Shown: positions 18,917 through 27,459, counted from the stretch's first letter. The stretch: 64,000 bases of DNA from Oscillibacter valericigenes (GCF_021531435.1 NZ_JAFBIS010000004.1:93846-157845), one strand, 5' to 3'. A program made the numbers and translations. The notes: a model not told the origin generated them from the letters alone.

Positions 18917-19132
18917 GACGGGTTTCCTGTTGCCGCGGCGCCGCTTTGCGTTCCGGCATATTGGTATCAGTGTACCAAAAAATGTTCCGTTCACCGGCCA
19001 TTTCTGCTTAAATATCCGAATTTTTTAACTTTTATTGCAAAGACGTCCAAATATTGTTATGATGAAATCGGAATTTGGAAGGTTTACGGCGGAGGCGAAA
19101 AGCCGGAACGCTTTTGGCAAAGGGGGCACACC

Positions 19133-20311
19133 ATGGATTTTACCGACGTCCTGATCCGGGATTTCAATGCGGACGCAGACCGCCGCATGGCGTTTATCTG
19201 CCGGGTGATGATGGCGCTGATGGCGGTCGTGATCGTGCTGAATCTGGTGGGAGTCTTCAAGATCGGCGCCATACTGTATCCGGCGGTCCTCTTCGGGATG
19301 GCGGTGATGTTCATCCCCACGATCCTGTATGACATCCTGCATATCAACAGCAAGCCGGCCCGGTACTGCACGCTGACCATGATGGTGCTGATGTCAGGCG
19401 TTTTGTATGCCATCCTGTCCTACCATGTCATCATCATGCTGGCCTTTCCGGTGACGGTGTCCTGCCTGTACTGCGACCGCTCCAGCGTCCTTTATACCAC
19501 GGTGCTCTCCCTGCCGGTCATGGTCGTCAGCCATCTCATCGCCTTTGCGCTCAAGGTCGTGCCGGATGAGCCGCTGGTCACGCTCCGGGGCGTGCTGCTA
19601 TACGGCGTGCTGCCCCGCGCCATCGAGCTGATCGCCATCTCCGTGATCTGCCTCAGCGTCACCAATAAGCTGCAGCGGCTGATCCGCAATCTGATCCGCA
19701 ACAACAACGAGCTCTACGACGAGCAGCAGACCCTGGTCAACGCGTTGGCCGAGATGGTGGAGTCCCGGAGCCGCGAGACGGGCCACCATGTCAAGCGGGT
19801 AGCCGCGTATACCCGGGTCCTGTGCGAGGCGCTGGGCCTCTCGCGGGAGGAGAGCTGGAAGGTCAGCGTCGCCAGTATGCTCCACGATGTGGGAAAGCTG
19901 GAGGTGCCCAAGGACATCCTGCAGAAGCCCGCGCGCCTGACTGCCGGGGAATTCGAGCAGATCAAGCTTCATGCGGGCTATGGCTACGAGCTGCTGAAAA
20001 ACTCTCCCGGAGAGATCATGCAGATTGCCTCCGTCATCGCCCAGCAGCACCACGAATGGTATGACGGAAGCGGCTATCCGCTGGGACTGAAGGGCGATCA
20101 GATCGACCGCTTTGCCGCCTGCGTATCCATCGCGGATGTGTTCGACGCTTTGGTCAGCAGCCGGTGCTACAAGGAGCCGTGGCCGCCGGAGAAGGCCAGA
20201 AGTGAAATTTTGTCCCTGGCCGGCCGCCAGTTTGATCCCGCGCTCACCGCGCTGTTCGACCGGCACTTTGATGACTTCCTCGCTGTTTTGCGGCGCTATC
20301 CGGACGAGTGA
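19133..20311 (+). CDS. membrane-bound HD-GYP domain phosphodiesterase
   Basis: 392-residue protein with about five or six N-terminal transmembrane helices (residues about 20-180, e.g. VMMALMAVVIVLNLVGVF, LIAISVICLSV), a coiled-coil linker (LIRNNNELYDEQQTLVNALAEM), and a C-terminal HD-GYP domain. The domain has SRSRETGHHVKRVAAYT, HDVGKLEVPKDIL and HHEWYDGSGYP, i.e. the intact metal site and GYP motif, so c-di-GMP (or cGAMP) hydrolysis is expected. The membrane part has no recognised ligand-binding fold. The ATG follows AAAGGGGG. A 133-residue membrane protein is encoded 31 bases downstream. Confidence 0.9.
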   Translation: MDFTDVLIRDFNADADRRMAFICRVMMALMAVVIVLNLVGVFKIGAILYPAVLFGMAVMFIPTILYDILHINSKPARYCTLTMMVLMSGVLYAILSYHVIIMLAFPVTVSCLYCDRSSVLYTTVLSLPVMVVSHLIAFALKVVPDEPLVTLRGVLLYGVLPRAIELIAISVICLSVTNKLQRLIRNLIRNNNELYDEQQTLVNALAEMVESRSRETGHHVKRVAAYTRVLCEALGLSREESWKVSVASMLHDVGKLEVPKDILQKPARLTAGEFEQIKLHAGYGYELLKNSPGEIMQIASVIAQQHHEWYDGSGYPLGLKGDQIDRFAACVSIADVFDALVSSRCYKEPWPPEKARSEILSLAGRQFDPALTALFDRHFDDFLAVLRRYPDE

Positions 20312-20342
20312 CCGGGCATTTGCGGGAAAGAAGGACGGAGAG

Positions 20343-20744
20343 ATGAAGATTTACAATAAGAGCCAGTTTGTGCGGGGGCTGATGGGCATTGGATTGGGTG
20401 TGGCGTATCTGATTCGCGGCATCACGGACCGGGATGGGTTCCAAATTATGATGTTTGTGCTGTGGGGGGTCTTGGGAATCATTACCATCTGCTTCTCCAC
20501 AGACGAGGACCTGGCCGCGCAAGCCCGGGAAAACGATGAAAAGATTCGCCGTGCCGCTCAAAAGCGGTTCGGGAAGTGGGCATGGCCTGTGCGGTTGTTC
20601 GGCGCGGGTCTGGCGGCTGCCGGGATCGTACTGATCCTGTTCCGCGTCTCGCCCCCGGTCTGCCTGCTGCTGATTTTTGGGGGAATGGGTTATACGCTGG
20701 CGGTGGAACACTGGCTGAAAGGACGGGCTGAAAACGTTATTTGA
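20343..20744 (+). CDS. hypothetical small membrane protein
   Basis: 133-residue protein with four hydrophobic stretches in two pairs (GLMGIGLGVAYLIRG, IMMFVLWGVLGIITICF, LFGAGLAAAGIVLILF, VCLLLIFGGMGYTLAV) separated by a charged segment (STDEDLAAQARENDEKIRRAAQ). Not recognised. ATG at 20343 follows AAGGACGGAGAG. It is probably cotranscribed with the HD-GYP gene; any functional link is conjecture. Confidence 0.75.
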   Translation: MKIYNKSQFVRGLMGIGLGVAYLIRGITDRDGFQIMMFVLWGVLGIITICFSTDEDLAAQARENDEKIRRAAQKRFGKWAWPVRLFGAGLAAAGIVLILFRVSPPVCLLLIFGGMGYTLAVEHWLKGRAENVI

Positions 20745-20772
20745 CCGGGCGGCGGGAGCCGCCCGGTTTTTC
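20744..20772 (+). terminator. terminator of the HD-GYP operon
   Basis: ACCGGGCGGC and GCCGCCCGGT pair around GGGA, followed by TTTTTCC. Confidence 0.9.
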
Positions 20773-20851
20773 CATGCCTGCACCCCCGGCGCGAGCGGCG
20801 CTTATACTGGCATACGGGCGGGCTTCCGCCTGAATCCAGATAAAGGCGTTG

Positions 20852-21616
20852 ATGCGTATGCTGCAATCTCTCGGCTGGGCCGCCCTGGGCACCGGGTTCA
20901 CCTTCCTGATGACCACTCTGGGCGCCGCCATGGTATTTTTCTTCTCGGGAGAGCCCCGGCCCCGGTTCCAGAAGGCCATGCTGGGCTTTGCCGCCGGGGT
21001 GATGACGGCGGCGTCGGTGTGGAGCTTACTCCTGCCCGCCATCGACCAGGCGGTGGAGGAGGGGCGCTTCCCCGGCTGGCTGCCCGCCGCGGCGGGGATG
21101 CTGCTGGGGGTGGTGTTCCTGGCGGCGCTGGACAGCGTCCTGCCCCGGCTCCGCCGGAAGCCCCTGGAGGGCGCCTGGCGGCAGAATGCCCTGCTGATGA
21201 CCGCCATCACCTTACATAACGTGCCGGAGGGCATGGCCGTGGGCCTGGCCTTCGCTCTGGCGGCAAGCGGCGAAAACCTGGCGGGGGCGGCGGCTCTGGC
21301 CATGGGTATCGGCATCCAGAATTTCCCCGAGGGCGCGGCCATCGCCCTCCCCCTGCGGCAGGAGGGGAAGTCCCGGAGCCGGGCGTTTTTGGGCGGGATG
21401 CTCTCCGGCGTGGTGGAGCCGCTGTTCGGCGTGCTGGTGGTGCTGATGGCCGCCTGGGCGCGGCCCCTGATGCCCTGGCTTCTCAGCTTCGCGGCGGGGG
21501 CCATGCTGTACGTGGTGGTGGAGGAGCTGGTGCCCCAGGCCCACAGCCGGGCGGGGACCTGCGGCTTCGTGGGGGGCTTTCTCATTATGATGGTGCTGGA
21601 CGTGGCGCTGGGCTGA
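20852..21616 (+). CDS. ZIP-family zinc/metal transporter
   Basis: About 254-residue membrane protein of the ZIP (ZupT/GufA) family, importing Zn2+ or other divalent metals. The metal-binding motifs are on adjacent helices: LHNVPEGMAVGLA (TM4) and IQNFPEGAAIALP (TM5). About eight hydrophobic spans. ATG at 20852 is chosen with AAAGGCG upstream; ATG at 20858 and TTG at 20849 are alternatives. No metal-regulator gene is adjacent. Confidence 0.9.
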   Translation: MRMLQSLGWAALGTGFTFLMTTLGAAMVFFFSGEPRPRFQKAMLGFAAGVMTAASVWSLLLPAIDQAVEEGRFPGWLPAAAGMLLGVVFLAALDSVLPRLRRKPLEGAWRQNALLMTAITLHNVPEGMAVGLAFALAASGENLAGAAALAMGIGIQNFPEGAAIALPLRQEGKSRSRAFLGGMLSGVVEPLFGVLVVLMAAWARPLMPWLLSFAAGAMLYVVVEELVPQAHSRAGTCGFVGGFLIMMVLDVALG

Positions 21617-21621
21617 AAAAA

Positions 21622-21650
21622 TTTCCCGCCGGAGGTATCCGGCGGGAAAA
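21622..21650 (-). terminator. terminator of the PHP gene
   Basis: TTTCCCGCCGGA and TCCGGCGGGAAA form the stem; on the minus strand it runs into ATTTTTT. Confidence 0.85.
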
Positions 21651-21656
21651 GGGTCG

Positions 21657-22340
21657 TTATTCTGCGGCGGGAGGCTCAATGAGGGTGTAGTTCCCAGAGC
21701 GGATGAGAGCCGCCAGCTCAAAGGTGTCGGCGGGCAGGGTGTCGGACAGGATGCCGCTGCGGGCGATGTCCGGCGTCTGGTGGCAGTCGGAGCCGGCCAG
21801 CTGGATGAGGCCGAACTGCTCGGCATACTCCTTGGCCCGGTCATTGTGGCTGTCGTGCCGGGGATGGGCGTTGATGACCTCCACGCCGTCCAGATAGCAG
21901 GCGATGGCGGGGGTACACTTCTTCCGGTAGGGATGGGCCTGGATCAGCAGGGCGCCGTCCTCCCGGGCCAGCTTGGAGAACTCCACCACGCTCATTTTCA
22001 GGTTCCGGGGCATGTCCCGCAGCAGCTCGTCGTGCCAGCCGAAGAGCAGGTAGTCGTTTTCGCACTCGTCAAAGCGCAGCTCCGCACCCTTGTAGACCCG
22101 GATGCCCAGCTCGCCGCAGGCATCCTCCATCCGGTGGAAGCCGTCCAGGAACTTCTCCAGCAGGCCGTCGGAGGAGCTCAGGTCCAGGTTCAGGTATTTC
22201 ACCGTGTCCCGGTTGTAGTGGTCGGTGACGGCAATGGCGTCGTAGCCGGCCTCCTTGTAGGCCTTCGCCAGGACGGGGGCGGTCAGGTGGCCGCACTTGC
22301 TGACGTGGGTGGTGTGGAGATGGGTCTCGATCTTGTACAT
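21657..22340 (-). CDS. PHP-domain phosphoesterase
   Basis: 227-residue member of the polymerase-and-histidinol-phosphatase superfamily. Metal ligands are visible in THLHTTHVSKCGH (residues about 5-17), VTDHYN, KGAELRF, QAHPYR and NAHPRHD, ending in SDCHQ. This is the single-domain type related to YciV/TrpH and PolIII PHP, probably acting on phosphate esters or small nucleic acids; substrate unknown. ATG at 22340 starts the conserved MYKIETHLH; the ribosome site is weak (GAAAGAAG). Confidence 0.85.
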   Translation of the reverse strand: MYKIETHLHTTHVSKCGHLTAPVLAKAYKEAGYDAIAVTDHYNRDTVKYLNLDLSSSDGLLEKFLDGFHRMEDACGELGIRVYKGAELRFDECENDYLLFGWHDELLRDMPRNLKMSVVEFSKLAREDGALLIQAHPYRKKCTPAIACYLDGVEVINAHPRHDSHNDRAKEYAEQFGLIQLAGSDCHQTPDIARSGILSDTLPADTFELAALIRSGNYTLIEPPAAE

Positions 22341-22400
22341 GACAAACACACTTCTTTCTATATCCAAGTAAAAGCGCAAACGTTTTCGATATAGGAATAC

Positions 22401-22443
22401 ACGAAAAAATCCCGCCTGTCAAGAGGACAGACGGGATTTTTTC
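22401..22443. terminator. terminator, first copy of duplicated pair
   Basis: AAAAAATCCCGCCTGTC and GACAGACGGGATTTTTT pair around AAGAG with one mismatch; T runs on both strands. Confidence 0.8.
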
Positions 22444-22610
22444 CATCAGGCTGTCGGTTACAGCGGAAACTTTGCGCGACGGGAAGGAAGATAGTTACGA
22501 AAGAAACCCAGGAGGGGTGTCTTTCGTTTTCAATCATAAGTTTATCTGAACTTTTCAAGTTCAGATAAACTTGCAGCAGCTTGTCGAAAAGACTTTTTCG
22601 ACAAGCTGAC

Positions 22611-22653
22611 ACGAAAAAATCCCGCCTGTCAAGAGGAAAGGCGGGATTTTTTC
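22611..22653. terminator. terminator after cinA, second copy
   Basis: AAAAAATCCCGCCT and AGGCGGGATTTTTT form a perfect 14-bp stem; the minus-strand T run ends the cinA transcript. Confidence 0.88.
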
Positions 22654-22655
22654 GC

Positions 22656-23921
22656 TTATCGTGAGAGTTCAATGGGCAGGCCCGACAGATACCGCCGCAC
22701 CACGTCCAGCGCGTGGTTGCTGGCCAGGTCCTGGATGCGGTCCCGGCGGCGCTTGCCCAGGTCCAGGGGGCGGCAGAAGGTGCCGTCCGGAGTGGCAAGG
22801 CCGATGTACACGATGCCTACGGCCACGCCCCGCTCATCGGGGTCGGGGCCTGCCACGCCGGTGACGGACACGGCGATGTCGGCCCCCGTGACGCGGCGGG
22901 CGCCCTCCGCCATGGCCCGGGCGGTCTCCTCGGACACGGCGCCGTGGGCTTCCAGGATGTCCGCGGGCACGCCCAGCACGTCCGCTTTGACGGAGGTCCA
23001 GTAGCTGACCACGCCGCCCCGGTATACGGCGGAGACGCCGGGCAGGGCGGTCATCCGCTCCGCCACCCGGCCGCCGGTGCAGCTCTCGGCGGTGGCGAAG
23101 GTCAGGCCCTTCTCCTTCAAAAGCCGGAAGCAGACGTCCTCCAGGCTGGCGACATCCACGCCGTAGACGTAATCCCCCAGAAAATCGGTGACGTCTTTGA
23201 CCACCGGGGACAGCATGGCTTCCGCGGCCTCCACGCTCTCCGCCTTGGCGGTGGCCCGGAGCCGGACCTCGCTGGGCTTGGCGTAGGTGGCCAGGGAGGG
23301 GTTCTCCATGCGGCTCATTTTCTCCCGCATCAGCTCTTCCATGGGGCTCTCGCCCAGGCCGAAGGTCATAATGTCGTGGGAGACGATGACCTCGCTGGAA
23401 AGGCCCCGGAGATAGGGGATCACGTGACCTTTCAGCATGGTCAGCATCTCGAAGGGCGGGCCGGGGAGCATCAGAACGTGGACACCGTCCGCCTCGAACG
23501 CGCAGCCGGGGGCGGTGCCCACGGGATTGTCGAACACGGTGCAGCCCTCCGGCAGCTCCGCCTGCTGGAGGTTGTTGGAGGGCATCTTCATGTGGACGTT
23601 TTTCTCGAAAAAGACTTTCAGGCCGTCGAGGATGTCCTGGTGCAGCACCAGGGGCTTACCGAAGGATTCGCAGATGGTCTGCTTGGTCAGATCGTCGTAG
23701 GTGGGGCCCAGGCCGCCGGTGGTGATGATGATGTCGGCCCGGCGGCGGGCAACGTCCAGGGCCTCCTTCAGGCGCTGGGGGTTGTCGCCCACGACGGTGT
23801 GCCAGAAGACGTTGACGCCCACGGCGGAGAGGGCCTGGGAGATGTCCTGGGCGTTGGTGTTGACGATGTTGCCGAGGAGCAGCTCGGTGCCCACGGCGAT
23901 GATTTCGGCGGTATGTGACAT
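22656..23921 (-). CDS. cinA: CinA family nicotinamide-nucleotide amidase
   Basis: 421-residue two-domain protein. The N-terminal MoCF/COG1058 domain (EIIAVGTELLLGNIVNTNAQ, TTGGLGPTYDDLTKQ, MLPGPPFEM) is an ADP-ribose/NAD-derivative pyrophosphatase; the C-terminal PncC domain (FATAESCTGGRVAERMT, SVTGVAGPDPDERGVAVG) deamidates NMN to NaMN in the pyridine nucleotide cycle. Length matches the family. It lies 33 bases downstream of thiI in the same direction. Often annotated as competence/damage-inducible protein. Confidence 0.95.
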   Translation of the reverse strand: MSHTAEIIAVGTELLLGNIVNTNAQDISQALSAVGVNVFWHTVVGDNPQRLKEALDVARRRADIIITTGGLGPTYDDLTKQTICESFGKPLVLHQDILDGLKVFFEKNVHMKMPSNNLQQAELPEGCTVFDNPVGTAPGCAFEADGVHVLMLPGPPFEMLTMLKGHVIPYLRGLSSEVIVSHDIMTFGLGESPMEELMREKMSRMENPSLATYAKPSEVRLRATAKAESVEAAEAMLSPVVKDVTDFLGDYVYGVDVASLEDVCFRLLKEKGLTFATAESCTGGRVAERMTALPGVSAVYRGGVVSYWTSVKADVLGVPADILEAHGAVSEETARAMAEGARRVTGADIAVSVTGVAGPDPDERGVAVGIVYIGLATPDGTFCRPLDLGKRRRDRIQDLASNHALDVVRRYLSGLPIELSR

Positions 23922-23954
23922 CAGAATTCCTTCTTTGCTCAGAAATCAGAGGGG

Positions 23955-25136
23955 TCAGGGCTTGACCCGCACCCAGCTCTCGCCTGCCAGGGCCTTGGCC
24001 ACCAGACCGTCCACATCCAGGGCGGCCTCCGCCTTCCGCACATCCTCCAGATTGGGACGGGTGCAGGGGTGGCGGGGGGTGAACACGGTGCAGCAGTCCT
24101 CGTAGGGGAGGATGGAGGTCTCGTAGGTGCCGATCTCCCGGGCGATGCGGATGATCTCCACCTTATCCATGCCGATGAGGGGCCGCAGGACGGGCATGGT
24201 GGTCACGTCCTCGGTGACGCCCAGGGCCATCATGGTCTGGCTGGCCACCTGGCCCAGGGATTCGCCGGTGATGAGGGCCTTGGCCCCGGCCTTTTTCGCC
24301 ACGGCCTCGGCCAGCCGCATCATAAAGCGGCGCATGATGAGGGTGAAGTACTCCTCCGGGCAGTTCTTCCGAATTTCCTCCTGGATCTCCGTGAAGGGCA
24401 CGATGTGGACGATCATCCGGCCGCAGTAGGCTGTCAGCAGATGGGCCAGCTCCAGCACCTTATCCTGGGCCTGCTGGGAGGTGTAGGGGGGAGAGACGAA
24501 GTGGACCATCTCCAGCTCCACGCCCCGGCGGGCCATCATCCAGGAGGACACGGGGGAGTCCAGGCCGCCGGACAGCAGGGAGACGGCATGGCCGCCCATG
24601 CCCACCGGCAGGCCGCCGGCACCGGGCAGGGCGGGAGCGTGGACGTAGGCGTATTTCTCCCGAATCTCCACATAGACCGTCAGGTCGGGGTTGTGGACAT
24701 CCACCGCCACATCGGGGAAGAGCTCCGCCAGATCGCCGCCCACGGCCTGGCTGATCTGGATGGAGTTCATGGGATAGCTCTTGTCTGCCCGCTTGCTCTC
24801 CACCTTGAAGCTTTTCGCGGCGGCGAACTCGTCCGCCAGGTAGGTTTTGGCTGTCTCCACGATGGCCTCCATGGTCTTTGCGCAGGGGACGGCCCGGGCC
24901 ACGGAGACGATGCCGAACACCTGGCGGCAGGCGGCGTAGGCCGCCTCCATGTCGCAGTTGTCGGTGGTGGGCTCTACGTAGATGGTGCTCTGCCGGATAT
25001 AGACCTGGAAGCTGCCGCAGCTCTTCAGCCGCCGCCGGACGTTGTTGACCAGCTTATCCTCAAAGGCGTGCCGGTTCAGGCCCTTCAGGACCACCTCGCC
25101 CAGCTTCAGCAGGAACATTTCGTTGTTGTTGATCAT
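23955..25136 (-). CDS. thiI: tRNA uracil 4-sulfurtransferase ThiI
   Basis: 393-residue enzyme that makes 4-thiouridine in tRNA and may supply sulfur for thiamine. It has the N-terminal ferredoxin-like and THUMP regions (LKLGEVVLKGLNRHAFEDKL; VQISQAVGGDLAELFP-like strand) and the PP-loop AVSLLSGGLDSPVSSWMM. There is no C-terminal rhodanese domain; Cys residues in the PP-loop domain (e.g. YEDCCTVF) may act instead, as in other short ThiI proteins. ATG at 25136 follows GGAGGAAATATCC; the longer frame to 25235 lacks a ribosome site. Confidence 0.93.
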   Translation of the reverse strand: MINNNEMFLLKLGEVVLKGLNRHAFEDKLVNNVRRRLKSCGSFQVYIRQSTIYVEPTTDNCDMEAAYAACRQVFGIVSVARAVPCAKTMEAIVETAKTYLADEFAAAKSFKVESKRADKSYPMNSIQISQAVGGDLAELFPDVAVDVHNPDLTVYVEIREKYAYVHAPALPGAGGLPVGMGGHAVSLLSGGLDSPVSSWMMARRGVELEMVHFVSPPYTSQQAQDKVLELAHLLTAYCGRMIVHIVPFTEIQEEIRKNCPEEYFTLIMRRFMMRLAEAVAKKAGAKALITGESLGQVASQTMMALGVTEDVTTMPVLRPLIGMDKVEIIRIAREIGTYETSILPYEDCCTVFTPRHPCTRPNLEDVRKAEAALDVDGLVAKALAGESWVRVKP

Positions 25137-25222
25137 GGATATTTCCTCCGCTTGCTCATACTGTTCCACATTATATCCCATTTTTCCCCGGAGGAAAAGC
25201 CTGATTTTGCGGCTTTCACGGA

Positions 25223-25257
25223 TAAAAACGATCACGGCTCCCGTTTCGGGAGCCGTG
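25223..25257 (-). terminator. terminator of the NAD(P)H-oxidoreductase gene
   Basis: CACGGCTCCCG and CGGGAGCCGTG pair around TTT; on the minus strand followed by ATCGTTTTTATCC. Confidence 0.82.
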
Positions 25258-25264
25258 AGGCCTT

Positions 25265-25897
25265 TCAGCGGATGAAGTTGGTCATGGGCCGCTGTCCGAT
25301 GGCGGGAGGCGGCAGGGTCTCCCTGGTGGCGTTCAGCACCTTTACCATCCAGGCCATGTCCCGGCCCAGGCGCTTAGCGACTTCCATGCCCTCCTCGTCG
25401 GAGAGGACCTCGCCGGGCTCGGCGCCGTGGGCGATGCCCCAGTAGTCGGAGGTCACCAGCACCATCTCCATGCAGTCCATGGCGGCCATGAGCTGGTGGT
25501 ACGTCTCACTGCCGCCGGAGCGCCGCAGGGTGCACAGGGCGCCGCCCACCTTGTGGTGGAGCTGGTTCACGCCGCAGCCGGCGGAGAGCATCAGCCGGTC
25601 AACGACGCACTTCATGCTGCCGGACATGCCGCTGTGGTATACCGGGGAGGCCAGCAGGATGCCGTCGGCCTCGATACAGGCGGCGATGATGTCGTTGACG
25701 CCGTCGTCGTTCCGCACGCAGCGGAGGCTGCCGGTATCCAGACAGTTGTAGCAGGCCATGCAGGGATGGACGTTGGCGCCGGGCTGGAATACCTGGAATT
25801 CCACGCCGGCGGCCTCCACCTCCTGGCGGACGGCGTCCAGCAGCAGGGCGGTGTTGCCGTTTTTACGGGGGCTGCCGTTGATGGCGACGATTTTCAT
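25265..25897 (-). CDS. flavodoxin-like NAD(P)H-dependent oxidoreductase
   Basis: 210-residue FMN-dependent reductase of the NADPH-dependent FMN reductase (iron-sulfur flavoprotein-like) family. The FMN loop is AINGSPRKNGNTALLL at residues 4-19, and the Cys-rich segment HPCMACYNCLDTG with a later Cys (LRCVRND) resembles the cluster-binding motif of archaeal/clostridial iron-sulfur flavoproteins, though with altered spacing. ASPVYHSGMSG is the second flavin loop. Start ATG at 25897 follows AGGAGG. Substrate unknown (quinones, nitro- or azo-compounds are typical). Confidence 0.87.
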   Translation of the reverse strand: MKIVAINGSPRKNGNTALLLDAVRQEVEAAGVEFQVFQPGANVHPCMACYNCLDTGSLRCVRNDDGVNDIIAACIEADGILLASPVYHSGMSGSMKCVVDRLMLSAGCGVNQLHHKVGGALCTLRRSGGSETYHQLMAAMDCMEMVLVTSDYWGIAHGAEPGEVLSDEEGMEVAKRLGRDMAWMVKVLNATRETLPPPAIGQRPMTNFIR

Positions 25898-26032
25898 AAG
25901 GGGAGACCTCCTTTTCTGTATTGAAGATATTATACAGGAATGGGGAAACGTTGACAATACATCCCCGCCCGTATATCATGCTGTTTTCGGATAGAAAAAA
26001 GATTTTCCCCGCTACCTGTCACCTTTTCCCCG

Positions 26033-26060
26033 GGAAACACATCTTACTATATGACCGGTC
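26033..26060 (+). promoter_or_regulatory. candidate ECF-type promoter of sigma operon
   Basis: GGAAAC (26033-26038) and CGGTC (26056-26060) are separated by 17 bases, resembling ECF -35 (GAAAC) and -10 (CGTC-like) elements about 60 bases before the sigma gene. This would allow autoregulation. The match is short and unproven. Confidence 0.35.
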
Positions 26061-26120
26061 ATTCGGGAGCGGCGCCGCCGCTGCCCGATTTTATCACCAG
26101 AAAGGAGCTGCTCCGAACAT

Positions 26121-26606
26121 ATGACGCAAGCTGTTTTGGACAAAGAATCGTTCTGTGCGCAGGTCATCGGCTGCCAGGAGACGATGTTCCGCACCGCCAG
26201 GGCTATTCTGCGGAATGACCAGGACGCCGAGGACGCGGTGCAGGAGGCCATCTGCGCCGCCTTTGCCCGCCGGGATTCCCTGCGGGACGCCGAAAAATTC
26301 AAGCCCTGGATGCTGCGCATCCTGGCCAACAAGTGCTACGACGCCTGCCGCAGGCGGCGGAATACATCGGACCTGGACGCGGCCGGGGAAGTCCCGGCGC
26401 CGGAGACCGACCAGGCGGAACGGCTGTCCCTATGGCAGGCGGTGCTTTCCCTGAACGATGATCTGCGGGCGCCTGTGACGCTGTTTTACTACGATGGGCT
26501 GTCCATCCGGGAGATCAGCCGCGTGCTGGGTATCAGCGAGGCGGCGGTCAAGACCCGCCTGTCCCGGGGTCGGGCGCGGCTGCGTCAGCTACTGGACGAG
26601 AAATGA
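26121..26606 (+). CDS. ECF RNA polymerase sigma factor (SigV-like)
   Basis: 161-residue sigma-70-family factor with region 2 (MFRTARAILRNDQDAEDAVQE, PWMLRILANKCYDACRRRR) and region 4 (LREPV-like LRAPVTLFYYDGLSIREI, then VLGISEAAVKTRLSRGRARL). No region 3, so ECF class. AAAGGAG lies 13 bases upstream. The next gene, 19 bases downstream, is an RsiV-like anti-sigma factor, suggesting an envelope-stress or lysozyme-responsive pair like B. subtilis SigV-RsiV. Confidence 0.93.
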   Translation: MTQAVLDKESFCAQVIGCQETMFRTARAILRNDQDAEDAVQEAICAAFARRDSLRDAEKFKPWMLRILANKCYDACRRRRNTSDLDAAGEVPAPETDQAERLSLWQAVLSLNDDLRAPVTLFYYDGLSIREISRVLGISEAAVKTRLSRGRARLRQLLDEK

Positions 26607-26625
26607 CGAGAAATGAGGTGCGACA

Positions 26626-27459
26626 ATGGATCGATTTGACGAAATGCTGAGAGAGCGGGCCAAAAGTGAGCCCTTCCCTCTGCCGGAGGGTTACGCCGGA
26701 CGGGTGTTTGCCGCCTGCGCCGCTCTGGAGGAGACAAAAAAGCATTCTTACCGCTGGACGGCCTGGGCCGCGGCGGTCCTGGCATTGTTTATCGCGGTGC
26801 CCAACGTGTCCCCCGCGGCGGCGGCAGCCATGGCGGATATTCCGGTGCTGGGCGCCGTCGTGCGGGTGGTGACCTTCCGGAACTACACGTACGACGACGG
26901 CTGGCACAGCGCCGACGTCTCCGTGCCGGAGCTGGCGGGCAGCGACGCCGCCCAGGAGGTCAGCGACCAGGTACGGGCGTACACGGACCGGCTCATCGCA
27001 CGGTTCGAGGAGACCTGCGAAAAGGAGCTGGGGAAAGAGGGCTATCTCGGCCTGGATGTGAGCAGTACGGTGGTGACGGACAGCGATACCTGGTTCACCC
27101 TCCGGGTGGACGCGGTGGAGACCCAGGCCAGCGGGTATCAGTTCAGCCGCTTCTACCACATCGACAAGACCACCGACCGGGTGGTGACGCTGGAGGACCT
27201 GTTCCGGGAGGATGCGGACTATGTGGGCGTCTTGTCGGATGAGGTGCGTCGGCAGATGGAGGAGCGGATGGCGGAGAACACGGAAGCTTCTTACTTCCCG
27301 GAGGAGTTCACCGCCATCGGTCCGGAGCAGAATTTCTATTTCAACACGGACGGAGACCTGGTGCTGGTGTTTGACGAGTACACCATCGCTCCCGGTTCTA
27401 TGGGGATGCCGGAGTTCACCATCCCGTCGGATGTGTATGAGACATTATTAAAAAAGTAA
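26626..27459 (+). CDS. RsiV-like membrane anti-sigma factor (DUF3298)
   Basis: 277-residue single-pass membrane protein: cytoplasmic segment (about 1-42), one transmembrane helix (WTAWAAAVLALFIAVPNV, about 43-62), a short VLGAVVRVVTFRNYTYDD linker, and an extracellular domain with DUF4163/DUF3298 features (FTLRVDAVETQASGYQFS, FYHIDKTTDRVVTLEDLF, NFYFNTDGDLVLVFDEY, IPSDVYETLLKK). In B. subtilis and C. difficile such proteins bind lysozyme and are then cleaved to release sigma V. It follows the sigma gene by 19 bases. Lysozyme sensing here is inferred from family, not shown. Confidence 0.82.
   Translation: MDRFDEMLRERAKSEPFPLPEGYAGRVFAACAALEETKKHSYRWTAWAAAVLALFIAVPNVSPAAAAAMADIPVLGAVVRVVTFRNYTYDDGWHSADVSVPELAGSDAAQEVSDQVRAYTDRLIARFEETCEKELGKEGYLGLDVSSTVVTDSDTWFTLRVDAVETQASGYQFSRFYHIDKTTDRVVTLEDLFREDADYVGVLSDEVRRQMEERMAENTEASYFPEEFTAIGPEQNFYFNTDGDLVLVFDEYTIAPGSMGMPEFTIPSDVYETLLKK

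Larger units (their letters stand above)
22399..22653. repeat. terminator duplicated around a small inverted-repeat element (locus A)
   Basis: The sequence from ACACGAAAAAATCCCGCC (22399-) to the hairpin end is repeated 210 bases later (22609-), with about 30 identical bases; both copies fold into the same kind of terminator. Between them lies a non-coding element that starts CAGGCTGTCGG (22446) and ends in TTTTTCGACAAGCTG (22594-22608), i.e. inverted ends. Inside are two further perfect or near-perfect inverted repeats: AAGTTTATCTGAACTT/AAGTTCAGATAAACTT (22538-22572) and CAGCTTGTCGAAAA/TTTTTCGACAAGCTG. A similar arrangement occurs at 33.2 kb. No coding capacity is seen in 22341-22655. Confidence 0.8.
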
